A stretch of 64,000 nucleotides of DNA from Arsukibacterium indicum (GCF_019100565.1 NZ_JAHRID010000003.1:434001-498000); one strand, 5' to 3'. Positions 7,588 through 18,474 are shown, counted from the stretch's first letter. Notes: generated by a model not told the origin, from the letters alone. Program-made: numbers and translations.

Positions 7588-10500
7588 TTAGTCGTCACTC
7601 GAGAACAACGCCAGCAAATCTGCGGCCTCACCCTGCCAGACCTGGCCTTTGGTGCCGCCCAGCAACTGGTCGGCCAACCCCTGTTTAAAACTCTGTAATT
7701 GTTGAACTTTTTCTTCAACAGTGTTGCGGGCAATCAGTTTGTAGACAAACACCGCTTTGTCCTGGCCAATCCGGTGTGCCCGATCCGTTGCCTGCTGTTC
7801 CGCGGCCGGGTTCCACCAGGGATCATAATGAATCACGGTATCGGCTGCAGTCAGGTTTAAGCCGGTACCACCGGCTTTCAGACTGATTAAAAACACTTCG
7901 GTTTCGCCATTCTGAAAAGCATCAATCTGGGTCTGACGCTGTTTAGTCTGGCCGGTCAGCTTGCTGTAGCTGATCCCCATAAATTGCAGTTCCTGCTCGA
8001 TAAGATGCAGCATACTGGCAAACTGACTGAACAACAGAATGCGCCGGCCCTCTTCCAGCATTTCGGGCAGGGTATCACGCAGCCATTGCAATTTTGCGTT
8101 ATGGCGCACACTTTGTGCCTGCTCTATCGGTACCAGCCGGGCATCACAACACACCTGGCGCAGCTTTAACAAGGCGTCCAGAAACTCAATCTGACTGGCA
8201 GCCACGCCTTTGCGGACAAACAGCTCCCGTACTTTGGTTTCCATAATCAGGCGGATACTTTCATACAGGTTGCGCTGGTCAGCTTCCAGTTCCAGCAACT
8301 GAATTATTTCGGTTTTTTCCGGCAGTTCAGTTGCTACCTGGCCTTTAGTGCGCCGCAGCATAAAGGGGGCAATTTTCTGGCGTAGCACTCGTGCCCGCTC
8401 TGTGTCAGCATGCTTCTCGATGGGCTTGCGATACACCTGGCTAAAATGCTGCTCAGTACCCAGCAAACCCGGCAGCACAAAATCAAACAACGATTTTAAT
8501 TCACCCAGATGGTTTTCCAGCGGCGTACCGGTCAATGCCAGGCTGAAGTCGCGATGCAAGGCCCGGACACTTTGCGCCGCCTGACTACCGGCATTTTTAA
8601 TATGCTGCGCTTCGTCCAGCACCACTACACTGAAACGATGCTGCCGGTACAGGGCAATGTCGCGTACCAGTAACGGATAGCTGGTCACAATCAGCTGATA
8701 ATCAGCCAGCTGTTCAAACAGCGGCCGGCGTTTCGGGCCATATACCTGCAATACTTTTAAATCAGGAGTAAAGCGACGCGCCTCCTGCTGCCAGTTGCCC
8801 AATAGGCTGGTGGGGCAGACAATTAACGCCGGCTGCTGCAGCTCACCCTGCTGATATTGTTTTAAGATAAAGCTGAGGGTTTGCAGGGTTTTACCCAGGC
8901 CCATGTCATCAGCCAGCACGCCACCCAGGCCATATTGTTTTAAAAAGCTCAGCCAGTTTAAGCCCTGTTGCTGATAAGCGCGCAGGGTAGCCTGCAGGTT
9001 TTCCGGAAGTGTAACATCGGTAATGCCGCTGAAATTATGCAGTTGCTGGTTCAGGCTGGCGAGGCGGTTGGCATTTAAGTACTGGATTTCTGCAGCGCCG
9101 GGCGGGGGTAGTATTGCTGCCTTGTAATCGGGTAATTCAAGAGTCAACGGCGCTTTGTGCATATTCAGCAGCTCGACAATAGTATCAATAAGCGGCTGTA
9201 TTAAGGTCATTGGCAGCGCCAGTTTGCCCTGAGGCAAGCTGAGCCAGATTTGCTGGTTATCCCCGGGCAGGCCGTTCTGGCGCAGCCACTGACTAATAAG
9301 TGGTAGCAGTGGCACCTGCTGGCCGTCAATATCCACCTGGATCCCCAGTTCAAAGCCGCTCTGCTTGCCATCTTTTACTTGCAAATACGGGGTTGCAGCC
9401 AGAATATCCAGATTAAAATCGCTGGCCTGTTCTACCAGCCAGCCGTCATCGCGCAAACTGTCCAGCTGCTGCAGTAACGGTTGCCACAGTTCCGGGTTGT
9501 CGGGGCCTTCACCAACCCCAAAAGCGGCCTGTTGGCTATGCGGCTCAGGTAACGGTGGCAGGCTATGTAACTCGAGCTCCAGTAACACTTCCAGCGCTGC
9601 CGTTTCACTGGCGCGGTGTCTTTTAACAAAATAGGTTCTTGAGCCTTGCTGCACCTCCGTTTGCGATGCCTGTAAATCCAACGGTAGCCGCTGCTTGTCA
9701 TAATCAAAACTGAGTAAGGCGACCGGCTCCTGCCGGCCTTTACTGTGACGCGGTAACATTTTTAATTGCAGAACTGGTGTTGGCGTGACGTTAATTTGCT
9801 CAACGCCTAACCCTTCAGGCATTGGCAGGCTTATTTTCGGCAATAGCTGCTGCAAGCGGCCCAACCGGCTTTGCAGCAGAGCGGCGGGTGCTGGTGGCAT
9901 TTTCGATAACAGCTTTAATTCACGGCCACTCAGGGGGGTGTTGAGCCGCCCCAACTGATAACTATCGGTATCCAGGTAACAGGGCGGATCGGTAAACACC
10001 AGTACGCTGCTGTGATCATCGCCGATGCGCCAGCCTAATTGCTGGCCGGCCTTGCTGTTATGCCAGCTTAATTCCAGTGCCCGCGGCTCGCCCCAGCTTA
10101 GCGGGTAACGTGCTTCACTGAACATACAACGCTCTGTCGCCAGCAACTGTTGTAGTAGCTGATAGCCCCAGTTGTCTTCCAGTACCGATTGTTCAGCCAG
10201 GTTATGGCTGCGAAACAGGGTTAACAGTTGGTAGTCACTTTCACTTAGCCAGGCCGGTGGCTGCGGACTGACTAAATCGTACTTACCAATGGCCTGGCCC
10301 TTGGTAAAACCGCCTTTTTTCATCGGCCTTACCCGGCGCGGGTACAACTGCAGGCCAGCCTGGCCATAGCTCAGTAAGTACAACACCGTATCGCCACTGG
10401 CATCCCGGGCGGGTTGTTGTAGCTGCTCCAGTTCGTTAAACCAGTTATCCAGTTTCAGCTGTGGTAATTGCTTAATCCGCAATTGTTGCTGGGCATAATC

Positions 10501-10803
10501 ACGCTTTAACCTTAGTAATACAGCCAGGATATGTTTGCAGCGATGGCCCACCGGGCAACTGCAGCTATCGCGAAGTGCCCAGCCATTGTCGGTCTGAGCC
10601 AGCACGATATTCTGTCGGTAAGGTGAAAAACCGGCGCCCCATACCTGAGCACTCACCTGACTTAAATCATCGTTATACTCCAGCTTAACCACTTTGCCAG
10701 CCTGTAGATACGCCCGGGCCCGGTGCAGGGTAGCGCTGTCAAACCATTGCAACAAGCGGTTTTCGTCAAGTGGGAAGGCGTGCTGATCAGTCGGGCTATT
10801 CAA
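7588..10803 (-). CDS. SNF2-family DEAD/DEAH helicase with SWIM zinc finger
   Basis: A large Swi2/Snf2-type DNA translocase. Near the N-terminus is a SWIM zinc finger, SCSCPVGHRCKHIL (C-x-C then C-x-H). A long middle domain follows, then the two RecA lobes in the last 40%: Walker A DDMGLGKTLQ, Walker B VVLDEAQHIKN, SALTGTPLEN, and motif VI QATDRAHRIGQ near the end. It would use ATP to move along or remodel nucleic acid or protein-DNA complexes, perhaps RapA-like; the biological role of bacterial SWIM/SNF2 proteins is poorly known. The start is uncertain: the frame opens at a TTG at 10899, but homologue-like sequence (FPLDENRLLQWFD) begins after a TTG at 10803, which I prefer. Neither has a strong ribosome site. 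Confidence 0.88.
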   Translation of the reverse strand: MNSPTDQHAFPLDENRLLQWFDSATLHRARAYLQAGKVVKLEYNDDLSQVSAQVWGAGFSPYRQNIVLAQTDNGWALRDSCSCPVGHRCKHILAVLLRLKRDYAQQQLRIKQLPQLKLDNWFNELEQLQQPARDASGDTVLYLLSYGQAGLQLYPRRVRPMKKGGFTKGQAIGKYDLVSPQPPAWLSESDYQLLTLFRSHNLAEQSVLEDNWGYQLLQQLLATERCMFSEARYPLSWGEPRALELSWHNSKAGQQLGWRIGDDHSSVLVFTDPPCYLDTDSYQLGRLNTPLSGRELKLLSKMPPAPAALLQSRLGRLQQLLPKISLPMPEGLGVEQINVTPTPVLQLKMLPRHSKGRQEPVALLSFDYDKQRLPLDLQASQTEVQQGSRTYFVKRHRASETAALEVLLELELHSLPPLPEPHSQQAAFGVGEGPDNPELWQPLLQQLDSLRDDGWLVEQASDFNLDILAATPYLQVKDGKQSGFELGIQVDIDGQQVPLLPLISQWLRQNGLPGDNQQIWLSLPQGKLALPMTLIQPLIDTIVELLNMHKAPLTLELPDYKAAILPPPGAAEIQYLNANRLASLNQQLHNFSGITDVTLPENLQATLRAYQQQGLNWLSFLKQYGLGGVLADDMGLGKTLQTLSFILKQYQQGELQQPALIVCPTSLLGNWQQEARRFTPDLKVLQVYGPKRRPLFEQLADYQLIVTSYPLLVRDIALYRQHRFSVVVLDEAQHIKNAGSQAAQSVRALHRDFSLALTGTPLENHLGELKSLFDFVLPGLLGTEQHFSQVYRKPIEKHADTERARVLRQKIAPFMLRRTKGQVATELPEKTEIIQLLELEADQRNLYESIRLIMETKVRELFVRKGVAASQIEFLDALLKLRQVCCDARLVPIEQAQSVRHNAKLQWLRDTLPEMLEEGRRILLFSQFASMLHLIEQELQFMGISYSKLTGQTKQRQTQIDAFQNGETEVFLISLKAGGTGLNLTAADTVIHYDPWWNPAAEQQATDRAHRIGQDKAVFVYKLIARNTVEEKVQQLQSFKQGLADQLLGGTKGQVWQGEAADLLALFSSDD

Positions 10804-10943
10804 AATAGTGTTAACTCTTGCTGAAATAACTTCTGGCAGCAGCGTCTTTGCTGCCGCCAACGAAAACCCCCATGCTAGCTTACTTTGACAGCAGACCAAA
10901 GCGTCTTTGCAACTTAGCGTCGGTTTTTCAACAAAATTGCTAT

Positions 10944-12629
10944 TTAAAAATAATAGTCGAGGCTTAATTCCAGATAATCGTCCTGGCGCAGATTGTAGAG
11001 TACATCGCCGATGTCATCGGTCTGAAACAGCCAGGCATTCAGCCGCAGCCGCAGGCTGTTAGTCAGCCGCATTGACGCTTCCAGCCGGGCGCTGCGGCTG
11101 CTGCTGCGATCTAAATCCTGCAAGACACCAAACAGCACCTCGCTGCCGGCTATATCATTCAGGGCCAGCCGCCAGCCAATAAACATATCGTTCTGGCCGG
11201 TAACCGGCGCCTGTAAGCCGCGGCTGTCGTATTGATACTCCGCTATCCAGCCAAGATCCCAGCTTTGGTTAAATACCCCAACCCTGGTGTATTCAAAGCC
11301 GGCGGTGGCGGCAGCAAATTCCTGCGGGCCACTGCGCCGGTAAATGGTTTCCAGTTTCCATAACCAGTCACCGGCTACATACTGAGTATCAAGGCCAAGT
11401 TGCTGCATCTGAAAGTAATAAGGCTGCAGACGCTGAGTTACAGGCTGCAGGATTAACAACGGCTCGCGGCTATTGCCGGCAAAATAGCTTAACCCCAGAT
11501 CAAGCGAGCTGAAGCGTTGTGACCAGCGCAAGGCAACATCGAGATTGTTGCGCTCGTCAGTCGATTCATATATCGCAATATCATGCTCAACCGGCCAGGG
11601 AGTGGTCAGCCGGCCGGCCGGATCGGCAAACAGCCGTTCCCGGAAATAGGGTAGTAAATACAGCTCCAGAGTACCGGCGCTGTTCCAGCCTTTAAAACTG
11701 AGCATTGGCTGGCCGAGCCGGGTTTCCATATCGACGCCGCCAACCATATCCACCTGGTTTATCACGTCTACCAGTCGCTGCGACTCACTGACACCCCAGA
11801 ATATGATGTCATTGCCGGCTTTCACCTCCCAGTTACGGCCGGCATAGCGCCAGTATGCCTGGCGCAAATCCAGCAGGTTGCTGGCGCTGTCACGCTGGTG
11901 CCAACGTAAAAACGGGGTAAACTGAAAACTATGAACACCATCCTCATCCTGCCACGACCAGTCTGACAGCAAACTCAGCAGGGTGTGGGCACGTGCCTGA
12001 CCAACGGCACCGGTTTCGGCAAAATAACGTTGCTGGGCAGTCAATTGATGTTGCTGACGCAGACTAAAGCCTGCGGCGGGCCCGACACCCGGTGCCGGGC
12101 TTGAGGTGTCAACATCAGCTTGTTGCTCCTGAGGTGCTGCTGGTTGCGCTGCAACGCTGGCAGGTGCAGCCGTATCGGCAGGCCCGGCCACAGGCGTTGT
12201 TGCCGGTGCAGGCTTTGCTGTAGCCTGAGCCGCAGGCTTGACAGCCACCTTAGCAGCGTCTGTTTTAGCCGGTGACACGGCAGTTGCCACTTGTCCTCTT
12301 ATAGCCTGATAAAACCAGACTCTGGCGACAGCAGCGTCGTTAGCCAGCATCTTACTGCGGCTGGGAACCTGCAATACAGTGCCGGCCCGTAACTTATTAA
12401 TATCACCGTCTACAAAAGCTGCCGGGTTGGCCTGCCACAACGCATAAATCACTTGCGGCATGCTAACTGCGTCATCCGGCCTGGCCTGCACAGCAAGCCG
12501 CCATAAGGTGTCGGTTTTTGTAACCGGGCCGAGTTCTGCAGCCAGACCGGCAGCACTAATTGTCATCGCAGTCAGCAGCAGTACTGGCAATACGGTCCGT
12601 TGCAATAACTGATGTAACAGCGTTTTCAT
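10944..12629 (-). CDS. LysM/FimV-like N-terminal domain fused to outer-membrane beta-barrel
   Basis: 561 residues from ATG 12629, which follows CGAGGTAGT; the open frame continues upstream to 12713 but that part overlaps the previous gene. Order of parts: signal peptide (about 1-30); a FimV-like LysM-type region (TKTDTLWRLAVQARPDD ... LRAGTVLQVPSR); an Ala/Pro/Thr-rich linker of about 90 residues; then a C-terminal region of alternating hydrophobic beta-strands ending LSLDYYF, the aromatic finish expected for a BAM substrate. The barrel resembles DUF1302-like proteins that accompany RND/LolA pairs. Third gene of the operon from 15754. Probably the outer-membrane part of a hydrophobic-compound transport or envelope system, with the LysM part touching peptidoglycan (inference). 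Confidence 0.78.
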   Translation of the reverse strand: MKTLLHQLLQRTVLPVLLLTAMTISAAGLAAELGPVTKTDTLWRLAVQARPDDAVSMPQVIYALWQANPAAFVDGDINKLRAGTVLQVPSRSKMLANDAAVARVWFYQAIRGQVATAVSPAKTDAAKVAVKPAAQATAKPAPATTPVAGPADTAAPASVAAQPAAPQEQQADVDTSSPAPGVGPAAGFSLRQQHQLTAQQRYFAETGAVGQARAHTLLSLLSDWSWQDEDGVHSFQFTPFLRWHQRDSASNLLDLRQAYWRYAGRNWEVKAGNDIIFWGVSESQRLVDVINQVDMVGGVDMETRLGQPMLSFKGWNSAGTLELYLLPYFRERLFADPAGRLTTPWPVEHDIAIYESTDERNNLDVALRWSQRFSSLDLGLSYFAGNSREPLLILQPVTQRLQPYYFQMQQLGLDTQYVAGDWLWKLETIYRRSGPQEFAAATAGFEYTRVGVFNQSWDLGWIAEYQYDSRGLQAPVTGQNDMFIGWRLALNDIAGSEVLFGVLQDLDRSSSRSARLEASMRLTNSLRLRLNAWLFQTDDIGDVLYNLRQDDYLELSLDYYF

Positions 12630-12657
12630 ACTACCTCGGTATGGTTGGCGCTTGCTG

Positions 12658-13455
12658 TCAACGCAGGCGATCCAGGATATTAACATCAAAATCCGCTGCG
12701 CTGCGGCCAACATTAAACTGCAGCTCCTCTACCACCAGATCGGTGCTTTTACCGGTCTGATGGTTTTGCATTTTCAGCAGCATCGGCCGCCAGTATTTAT
12801 CCAGAAATAATTTGTAGTCGCTGGCCGTCAGGGTTTTCAGTAAGCTTTGTTTTTTATCATAAAACTCTATTTTCTGTACCCGGTAATGTTCTTTGTCTAC
12901 CCAGGCAATCGTTTTACTGTAACCGGAAAATTTATCAGCAGGGATCCGTTCAATCACATAACACATTACCCCGTTTACTTCCTCATCCCGTAAATAGCGA
13001 AAATGGTATTTTTCCAGTTCAAACGACGCCATATCTTCGTAGGCAAATTCGCTGGCCATAAAAGGCCCCGATTTATTGCGACTGGCTATCCGGCGGGTCC
13101 GGTTTATCGCCGGCAGAAACAGCCACTGGTCGTCTTCCGCAGTGGGGTGGGAATGGCTTAAAAAAGCCGAGCCGCGCACATCCCGCGGTTCGTCAAAAAT
13201 GATCAGTGATTTATCACCATCGTCCGGCACCTCCAGCGCCAGGGTGCGCATCCGCCGGATACTTTCACTGCCACTGGCATCGCGCAGGATCATCAGCACG
13301 TTGCTTTCACTGTCACCCCAGCCGGTGTCACGCTTTTTCTGCTCGGTGGCTATCTGCAGCCCTTTTTCTTCGTCTGCTGCAGCGCCGGCCGGCATAGCCA
13401 GCAGGCTTACAACCAGTAACACTATGCCCGTAATGCCGGGGTTAAGCTGTAGCAT
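12658..13455 (-). CDS. Outer membrane lipoprotein-sorting (LolA-like) protein
   Basis: 265 residues from the ATG at 13455, chosen because AAGGAG lies eight bases upstream; the frame opens earlier at 13479. Signal peptide about residues 8-27 (LLAMPAGAAAD). The body reads as an outer membrane lipoprotein-sorting domain of the LolA/LolB-like superfamily. Typical stretches are WLFLPAINRTRRIAS, MASEFAYEDMASF and DKEHYRVQKIEFYD. These proteins are half-barrels that shuttle hydrophobic cargo through the periplasm. The gene overlaps the end of the MMPL gene by 14 bases and the barrel gene follows after 28 bases, so the three should be one operon and act together. Confidence 0.88.
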   Translation of the reverse strand: MLQLNPGITGIVLLVVSLLAMPAGAAADEEKGLQIATEQKKRDTGWGDSESNVLMILRDASGSESIRRMRTLALEVPDDGDKSLIIFDEPRDVRGSAFLSHSHPTAEDDQWLFLPAINRTRRIASRNKSGPFMASEFAYEDMASFELEKYHFRYLRDEEVNGVMCYVIERIPADKFSGYSKTIAWVDKEHYRVQKIEFYDKKQSLLKTLTASDYKLFLDKYWRPMLLKMQNHQTGKSTDLVVEELQFNVGRSAADFDVNILDRLR

Positions 13456-15754
13456 ATGTTTTATACTCCTTTGCATCAAATTTCAGCAGGCAGGCCGGTA
13501 AGTACAGAAAATCGATAATCAGGGCCACCAGGATCACCAGCGCGGTTAACATACCCATGTCCGAATTCAGCCGGAATCCGGAAAGCATTAATACCGCAAA
13601 ACCGGTAACGAGTACCATAGTGGTGATCCACAACGCCCGCCCTACCGTGCTAAAAGCATAGCGTATTGCCGGCTCTGTTGCCTGCCCTTCTATTCTGGCC
13701 GCGCGGTACTTACTGAGAAAGTGCACGGTATCATCGACAATGATGCCAAGGCTCATGCCGGCAACTACCGACAAAGCAAGATTAATTTCACCGCTGATCA
13801 GCCCCCACAAGCCGAATGCAACTAACGCCGGTGTAATATTAGGAATAAGGCTAAGCAGCCCCAGCCGCCAGGATCGTAAACTGAATACCAGCAGTAATGA
13901 AATCAGTACCAGTGCCAGTGGCAACGTTTGCAGCATTGACGCCATATTGCGCTCGCCAATATGGGCGAACATCAGGGCGGTACTGGCAGCACTGGCCGAA
14001 TAGGCACCAGCATGCTCAGCCAGGTAAGCTAATGCCCGGCTTTCAAAGGCCGTTAACTGTTTACTGCCCAGATTCTGCAAACTGACGGCAACCTTGGTAG
14101 CACTTTTATCCAGATTTAACTGGTTATTCAAATCCAGACCAAAGGGCAATGACATTTCATACATCAGCAGATACTGGGCTGCCTGCTCTGGTGTTTCCGG
14201 CAACCGGTAATAGGCCGGGTCGTCCTGATGCATATTCTTATTCAGCCGCTTGATGGTGTCGGTAATACTGTTAACATGCTGCACTTCCGGCTGTTTTTGC
14301 AGCCAGCTGGTAAAACCGGCTACCGCCGCTAAAAACTCCGGCTGATTAACCGCACCGGCTTTATCGCCGGCGAGCACAAAATCGACTGTGGTGGCCCCCG
14401 TCAGGTTCTGTTCCAGAAAATCATTGGCCTGACGAAATTCAGTATCGGCAGCAAAATACTTTACTGCTTCATCATTAATGGTGTTTAGGGTGATCAGGCT
14501 ACTACAGCCGATAATCAGTATGCTCATACCCCAAAACAACGGCTGTTGCCGGCGGATCACCATATTGGCCAGCCATAACATGGTTGGATCAGCACTGCCG
14601 GCAGTATTATCAGCGTGCCGGCCGGCACTAACCGGCAAAAATAATAACAAAGCCGGCAGTAATATCAGGCTGAACAGGCACGCCAGCATCACCCCTACCG
14701 CAGTCATATTGCCTAAATCGCGCAATATCGGCACGTCAGAGAAATTCAGAGTTAAAAAACCAATAGCCGTGGTGGCGCTGGTAATAAATACCGGCATAGT
14801 ATTGCGCTTCAAACTGTACTGTACCGCCTGTAACCGGCTGTCACCGCGGCGCAGAGCAAATTGCATAGAGGCTATTAAATGCACCGAATCTGCCACTGCC
14901 AACGTCATCAATATAGTGGGCACGTTAACAGTAGCCGTGCTTAAGAACAGGCCAGCCCAGCCGGCCAACCCCAGGGTGCTGATCACTGTTACAACAATAA
15001 TTATCAGGGTCGCCAGCGAGGCCAGTACTGATCGCAGCAACCAGGCCAGCATAATTAAAATAGCGGCAAACATTATTGGGATCAGGGTTTTAACGTCGTT
15101 TTCAGCTTCATAGGCAAAAGCATGATTCATTGCTACCACCCCACTGACATAAAATTCAGTAGCGGGGTGCGACGCCTCAAAAGTTTGCAGCATGTCAGAG
15201 ACCGCCTGCCACACTTCTTTAACTTCCTGCTGCAGATTATCTTCCGGTAGCTGCAGGGTAATATTAATTGCAGTAACTGCACCGTCTGCCGACACCAGTC
15301 GCTTTACCAGCACCGGTTCATTCAGGGCAACTGCAGCAATTTTTTCCAGCTCAGGACTGGTCAGTACCAGATCTTCCGCCACCAGATCGGCAACCCATAA
15401 ATCATCGTCTATCGCTTCGGTATGCTGATAATTACTGAGGGAATCTACCCGGATCGAATATGGCGTTTGCCAGGCAGCCTCGGTTAATTGTCTGACGAGA
15501 TCAAGGGTATCGGCACTGAATACCTGCTTACTGGCGGGTGCGATAGCAATCAGAATATTGTCGCTTTTATTAAACTGTTGCTGCATTTGCTCAAAGGCCA
15601 GCAGCTGCGGATTATCTTCAGTGAAAAATATCCGGTAGTCGCCCCTGAAATACAAGTTGCCAATGCCTATGGCGCTACCAGCAATCAGTAGCAGGCACAG
15701 CACTGTAACAAGTCGCGGATAAGCCAGAATATGCTGCAGCCAGCGCTGAATCAT
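13442..15754 (-). CDS. RND/MMPL family transporter
   Basis: 770 residues with the two-fold RND layout: one membrane helix at about 12-32, a periplasmic loop of about 190 residues, five or six helices (about 225-385), then the same again (helix about 415, loop, helices about 610-755). The short form without a membrane fusion partner is typical of MMPL/HAE3-like exporters. The second half ends with GIIVDDTVHFLSKY, a conserved helix with paired acidic residues that would carry the proton current. First gene of an operon with a LolA-like protein and a barrel protein, suggesting movement of a lipid or hydrophobic molecule to the outer membrane. Substrate not known. Confidence 0.9.
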   Translation of the reverse strand: MIQRWLQHILAYPRLVTVLCLLLIAGSAIGIGNLYFRGDYRIFFTEDNPQLLAFEQMQQQFNKSDNILIAIAPASKQVFSADTLDLVRQLTEAAWQTPYSIRVDSLSNYQHTEAIDDDLWVADLVAEDLVLTSPELEKIAAVALNEPVLVKRLVSADGAVTAINITLQLPEDNLQQEVKEVWQAVSDMLQTFEASHPATEFYVSGVVAMNHAFAYEAENDVKTLIPIMFAAILIMLAWLLRSVLASLATLIIIVVTVISTLGLAGWAGLFLSTATVNVPTILMTLAVADSVHLIASMQFALRRGDSRLQAVQYSLKRNTMPVFITSATTAIGFLTLNFSDVPILRDLGNMTAVGVMLACLFSLILLPALLLFLPVSAGRHADNTAGSADPTMLWLANMVIRRQQPLFWGMSILIIGCSSLITLNTINDEAVKYFAADTEFRQANDFLEQNLTGATTVDFVLAGDKAGAVNQPEFLAAVAGFTSWLQKQPEVQHVNSITDTIKRLNKNMHQDDPAYYRLPETPEQAAQYLLMYEMSLPFGLDLNNQLNLDKSATKVAVSLQNLGSKQLTAFESRALAYLAEHAGAYSASAASTALMFAHIGERNMASMLQTLPLALVLISLLLVFSLRSWRLGLLSLIPNITPALVAFGLWGLISGEINLALSVVAGMSLGIIVDDTVHFLSKYRAARIEGQATEPAIRYAFSTVGRALWITTMVLVTGFAVLMLSGFRLNSDMGMLTALVILVALIIDFLYLPACLLKFDAKEYKTYATA

Positions 15755-15940
15755 CTGTTGTTACCTTAGGTTGAGTGTAACGGTATACCGGTTTGCCTCT
15801 CAGCTTAGCAGGCAATTGGCTAAGCAGGGAATAACCACCTGTATTGATATTGCTTTTTAGATATAAGGCCAGCAAAGCTTGCAATAAATTAACACTATGC
15901 TAAACATAATGCAGTATTTAAGTAAACTATTGGAGACAGG

Positions 15941-17446
15941 ATGTCACTGGCTGTTATTTACAGCCGGGCCCGCCATGGCCTGGATGCCCCACTGGTTACT
16001 GTTGAAGTGCATATCAGCAATGGTTTACCTGCGTTTCAACTGGTAGGCCTGCCTGAAACCTCAGTAAAAGAATCACGTGATAGGGTGCGCAGCGCCATGG
16101 TAAACAGTGGTTTTGCTTTTCCCGACCGAAAAATTACGGTGAATCTGGCACCGGCCGATTTGCCCAAGGAAGGCGGCCGCTTTGACCTACCAATAGCACT
16201 GGGGATTATAGTAGCCAGCGGCCAGCTGAATGAGCACAGCACCGGTAACTATGAGTTTTATGGCGAGCTGGCGTTATCAGGCGAGATACGGCCGATACTC
16301 GGTGAGATCCCGGTGGCCGTGGCCTGCCGCGATGCCGGCAGGGCAGCGCTGATGCCGATGTTAAATGCGCAACAAGCACAGCAGGTTCCCAAAGCCAAAA
16401 TCCACGGGGCTGAGCACTTACTGCAAGTCCACAGTTTTTTACTGGCCCAGCAGGCGCTGCCAGCCATTCCGCCTTTACCAGAGCGTCCGATGCAGCACCA
16501 TGCTGATTTAGCCGATGTGCGGGGCCAGGGCCATGCCAAACGGGTGCTGGAAATCGCTGCAGCCGGCGAGCATAACATGTTAATGCTGGGACCGGCCGGT
16601 ACCGGCAAATCGATGCTGGCCCAGCGGCTGCCCGGCATTTTACCCCCATTAACAGAGCAGGAGGCATTGGCTACGGCAGCAATTTACTCAATAGCCGGTT
16701 TGCAACGTAACCTGACCGACTGGCAGCAGCGGCCCTTTCGCAGCCCGCACCACACCAGCTCTGCTGTAGCGCTGGTTGGTGGTGGTTCAGTGCCACGGCC
16801 CGGTGAAATTTCCCTTGCCCATCATGGCATCCTGTTTTTAGATGAGTTGCCCGAGTTCCCCCGCAAGGTACTGGATGTGCTGCGGGAGCCACTGGAAACC
16901 GGCATAGTCCATATCTCACGCGCTGCCCGCCAGGCTGAATTTCCGGCCTTGTTTCAGTTAGTGGCGGCACTTAATCCCAGCCCAACCGGCCACCATGAGG
17001 ATGGCCGCGCCACACCTGAGCAGGTAATGCGTTATTTAAACCGCTTGTCGGGGCCTTTTATTGACCGGATTGAATTACAGATAGAGGTGCCATTGCTACC
17101 CAAAGGCATGCTAAGCCAGCAACATAGCACAGAGGAAAGCAGCGCCAGTGTCAAACAGCGGGTGGTGGCGGCCCGTGATATTCAGCTGGCCCGCCAGGGT
17201 AAAGCAAATGCCCGGCTAAGTGGCAGCGAAATAGCCGACTTCTGCCCGTTAAAGCAGGACGATGCTCGTTTTCTGGAGGACACCATTCACCGCTTTAAGC
17301 TGTCGGCCCGCACTTACCATAAAATTATTAAAGTAGCGCGCACCATTGCCGACTTACAGCAGCAAACCAACATCAGCCGCGCTCATCTGATGGAAGCACT
17401 TAGCTACCGCGCGCTGGAGCGGCTGCTGAGCTATCTGAAAACCTAA
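15941..17446 (+). CDS. comM: ComM/YifB family Mg-chelatase-like AAA+ ATPase
   Basis: 501 residues. An N-terminal ChlI-like domain (about 20-145, with [19 protein letters not shown]) is followed by an AAA+ core: Walker A GPAGTGKS at 217-224, sensor region [16 protein letters not shown], Walker [12 protein letters not shown]. The C-terminus is the usual Mg_chelatase_C helical bundle ([18 protein letters not shown]). ComM is a hexameric helicase that promotes branch migration during natural transformation. Length matches the family. The last four bases overlap the end of pyrC on the opposite strand. Confidence 0.95.
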   Translation: MSLAVIYSRARHGLDAPLVTVEVHISNGLPAFQLVGLPETSVKESRDRVRSAMVNSGFAFPDRKITVNLAPADLPKEGGRFDLPIALGIIVASGQLNEHSTGNYEFYGELALSGEIRPILGEIPVAVACRDAGRAALMPMLNAQQAQQVPKAKIHGAEHLLQVHSFLLAQQALPAIPPLPERPMQHHADLADVRGQGHAKRVLEIAAAGEHNMLMLGPAGTGKSMLAQRLPGILPPLTEQEALATAAIYSIAGLQRNLTDWQQRPFRSPHHTSSAVALVGGGSVPRPGEISLAHHGILFLDELPEFPRKVLDVLREPLETGIVHISRAARQAEFPALFQLVAALNPSPTGHHEDGRATPEQVMRYLNRLSGPFIDRIELQIEVPLLPKGMLSQQHSTEESSASVKQRVVAARDIQLARQGKANARLSGSEIADFCPLKQDDARFLEDTIHRFKLSARTYHKIIKVARTIADLQQQTNISRAHLMEALSYRALERLLSYLKT

Positions 17447-18474
17447 ACCAGTTTCCAGTTAAGGGTTTCACCGGCATAAAACGGCACTATCGGGTTATTA
17501 TTTGGCAAGGTGATTTCAGCCGGCACCTGCCAGGGTTGTTTCTGCAGGGTTACCGTACCTTTGTTACGGGGCAGCCCATAAAAATCGGCGCCATAATGGC
17601 TGGCAAAGCCTTCCAGTTTATCCAGACAACCCAGCTCGTCGAACACCTGAGCATACAACTCTATGGCGCTGTGCGCGCTGTAACAACCGGCACAGCCGCA
17701 GGCAGATTCTTTGCGGTGCTTTTCGTGTGGCGCTGAATCAGTACCGAGGAAAAACTTATTGGAACCACTGGCTACCGCGGCCCGCAAAGCCTCCTGATGG
17801 GTGCGACGCTTTAGCACCGGTAAACAATAGTTATGAGGCCGTACGCCGCCTACCAGTAAATCGTTGCGATTCAGCAATAAATGCTGCGGCGTAATAGTAG
17901 CGGCCACATTGCTGCCTGCCTCGCTGACAAAACTGGCGGCATCAGCAGTGGTAATGTGTTCGAACACCACTTTTAACTGCGGCAGGCGGGCAACAATATG
18001 CTGCAGGTAGCGGTCTATAAATACTTTTTCCCGATCAAAAATATCAATGTCGTGGTCAGTTACCTCACCATGCACCAGCAGCAGCATGCCTTGCTCGGCC
18101 ATAGCCTCGAATACCGAATACAATGAATCGAGCGCACTGACTGCTGCAGTAGAGTTGGTTGTAGCGCCGGCCGGGTATAACTTTGCCGCGACAACCCCGG
18201 CGGCTTTGGCGTCAATAATTTGCTGGCGACTGGTTTTATCGGTTAAAAACAGCGTTAGCAGTGGTTGAAAGTTACTGCCGGCCGGCCGGGCAGCCAGGAT
18301 CCGTTCGCGATACGCAATGGCCATATCAGCCGTGGTTACCGGCGGCACCAGGTTTGGCATAACGATGGCACGGGCAAACTGGCGTGCCGTAGCGGGTACC
18401 GTTTCCAGCAGCATATCGCCATCACGAAAATGCAAATGCCAGTCGTCAGGGGTTTGAATGGTTAATTGGCTCAT
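17443..18474 (-). CDS. pyrC: Dihydroorotase, class II
   Basis: 343 residues, the standard length of the E. coli-type enzyme, which closes carbamoyl-aspartate to dihydroorotate in pyrimidine synthesis. Metal ligands are clear: [10 protein letters not shown] (H-x-H) at the N-terminus, the carboxylated lysine in [25 protein letters not shown] and [10 protein letters not shown] with the catalytic Asp. The start is at MSQLTIQTP with the ribosome site GGAG upstream. Four-base tail-to-tail overlap with comM. Confidence 0.97.
   Translation of the reverse strand: MSQLTIQTPDDWHLHFRDGDMLLETVPATARQFARAIVMPNLVPPVTTADMAIAYRERILAARPAGSNFQPLLTLFLTDKTSRQQIIDAKAAGVVAAKLYPAGATTNSTAAVSALDSLYSVFEAMAEQGMLLLVHGEVTDHDIDIFDREKVFIDRYLQHIVARLPQLKVVFEHITTADAASFVSEAGSNVAATITPQHLLLNRNDLLVGGVRPHNYCLPVLKRRTHQEALRAAVASGSNKFFLGTDSAPHEKHRKESACGCAGCYSAHSAIELYAQVFDELGCLDKLEGFASHYGADFYGLPRNKGTVTLQKQPWQVPAEITLPNNNPIVPFYAGETLNWKLV

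Noticed and set aside
7509-7733. 74-residue minus-strand frame at the end of the SNF2 gene
   Set aside because: A shadow of the helicase C-terminus in another frame.
15675-15884. 69-residue minus-strand frame upstream of the MMPL transporter
   Set aside because: It overlaps the transporter start in another frame, has no ribosome site and no coding character.
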